Source: Clostridium sp. UBA6758 (lineage in GTDB: Bacteria; Bacillota; Clostridia; Clostridiales; Clostridiaceae). Taken from it: a stretch of 5,549 nt of DNA. Positions 4,825 through 5,549 of the stretch are shown here, piece by piece. The notes under the pieces are model-generated. The model ran no database searches. It was not told the DNA's origin and saw only the letters and a program-made list of their open reading frames with translations. Position 1 is the stretch's first letter. Every line of letters begins with the position of its first letter. Both the position numbers and the translations under genes were made by a program. The stretch lies in contig DKGY01000039.1 in NCBI GenBank assembly GCA_002453475.1, positions 42,899 to 48,447 of the forward strand. The letters run 5' to 3'.

Positions 4825-5549
4825 CTATTTTATAATATTTCTTTTTAAAAATTCTTTTTTACTGTTTACTATATCATCTATGGTTATAACATTTATACTA
4901 TCTCTATTAAATTCTTCATCACATATTCTAATGCTCTGAGTTCTTATAAGATTATCTAAATATTGTTTTATCATAAGTCCATTCTTTATTACTAAGTTAG
5001 GATTCCCATACATGTCTATTATAGTTTTATTAAGTGCTTCTTCTCCATCCTCAGATAAGGAATATCCTTTTTTACTCAATATATTCAAAGCTATGTTGCA
5101 TAGACCTCTATAATCATAGTCTTGAAAATCAAACCAAGTTGGAAATCTATAATTAAAGGCCGGATTAGATAATACTAGTCTTTTCATTCCTTCCTTTTCC
5201 CCTGAAAGAATTATTATAACCTTATTATTTTTATCCAAGAATTTAATGAAATCTGATACTATTTTATTATATTCCTGCTCCTCTAGAATAAGGTCTGCTC
5301 TATTCATTAATAATATTTTTCCTGAAAATTTACTAAATATATCTTCAATTTTTATTCCTTTATTAATCATTGCCATGAACTCATATTTATCCATCTCTAC
5401 AATGTTTTTAGCCTTAACTACACCTCTACTATAATACATTTCTGAAAGAATACTAGCTACTGTTTTCTTACCTGTACCATTTTCCCCTGTAAATACTAGA
5501 TTCATATACGTATTAATATCTGAACCTAACCCTAACTTCTTTCTTCTTT
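4825..5549 (-). CDS. AAA protein, CbxX/SpoVK type, degenerate ATPase site (5' end outside window)
   Basis: The frame stays open past ATG 5505 to the window edge (upstream residues end KKLGLGSDINTY), and no ribosome binding site precedes that ATG. This is therefore the C-terminal part of a longer protein. Numbering from that Met, LVFTGENGTGKKT (3-15) matches the CbxX/CfxQ/SpoVK pattern of FtGnPGTGKTT, and GVVKAKNIVEMDK (28-40) matches its usual continuation. NPAFNYRFP (114-122) matches the NPGLRSRFP arginine-finger region. However, the P-loop Thr is Lys14, the Walker B Asp-Glu is Asn68-Arg69 (ILLMNRADLI), and the first Arg of RSRF is Asn118. Nucleotide hydrolysis by this domain is doubtful, and it may be a structural partner of an active AAA domain upstream or elsewhere. 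The C-terminal lid (about 130-226) is less conserved. Its role, perhaps in sporulation or as a chaperone, is not determined. Confidence 0.8.
   Translation of the reverse strand, partial: RRKKLGLGSDINTYMNLVFTGENGTGKKTVASILSEMYYSRGVVKAKNIVEMDKYEFMAMINKGIKIEDIFSKFSGKILLMNRADLILEEQEYNKIVSDFIKFLDKNNKVIIILSGEKEGMKRLVLSNPAFNYRFPTWFDFQDYDYRGLCNIALNILSKKGYSLSEDGEEALNKTIIDMYGNPNLVIKNGLMIKQYLDNLIRTQSIRICDEEFNRDSINVITIDDIVNSKKEFLKRNIIK

Noticed and set aside
5503..5505. ATG 5505 as the true start of the AAA protein
   Set aside because: The frame is open to the window edge, the upstream residues look like family sequence, there is no ribosome binding site, and the Met lies only 12 residues before the P-loop Lys.

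Overview
This AT-rich window looks like chromosomal DNA of a low-GC Gram-positive anaerobe, most likely Clostridium or a close relative. The codon use is A/T-ending, strong AGGAGG-type ribosome binding sites are present, and it carries a Ctc/L25 protein, a SpoVK/CbxX-type AAA protein and a bacterial sodium-coupled amino-acid transporter. The genus is inferred from these family types, not from a search.

Layout. Bases 1-406 hold no intact gene, only a short open stretch that may be a gene remnant. A patatin-like lipid hydrolase (407-1255, +) faces a sodium:neurotransmitter-symporter (NSS) family transporter (1450-2760, -), with a long perfect stem-loop between their ends. A 734-base divergent region follows, with one promoter driving the transporter leftwards and another driving ctc (50S L25/general stress protein, 3495-4034) rightwards. 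Next come a strong terminator, a Cu/Zn-superoxide-dismutase-family protein (start best placed at 4192, end 4704), a second terminator, and the C-terminal part of an AAA protein (4825 to the window edge, -) whose catalytic motifs are degenerate.

The main discovery is the roughly 300-nt leader of the transporter. A near-consensus promoter is followed by a well-initiated 22-codon ORF ending in ...AYYLSYYR, with four Tyr codons in six positions. Downstream lie two terminator hairpins with the same 9-nt arms. The RNA segments form a chain. Segment 1 (the last Tyr codons) can pair with segment 2 over 12 bp, and segment 2 can instead pair with segment 3, the 5' arm of terminator 1. The displaced segment 4 can then pair with segment 5, the 5' arm of terminator 2. 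This reads as a tyrosine-responsive leader-peptide attenuator that could switch two terminators in one relay, and it predicts that the transporter imports tyrosine. In Firmicutes this kind of control is usually done by T-boxes, and I see no T-box motif here. The pairing is read by eye from the sequence; the mechanism is inferred.

The ctc gene also has a long leader with a very short, well-initiated ORF, but its function is much less clear. The genes of the window are not an obvious pathway: most are single-gene transcription units separated by terminators.
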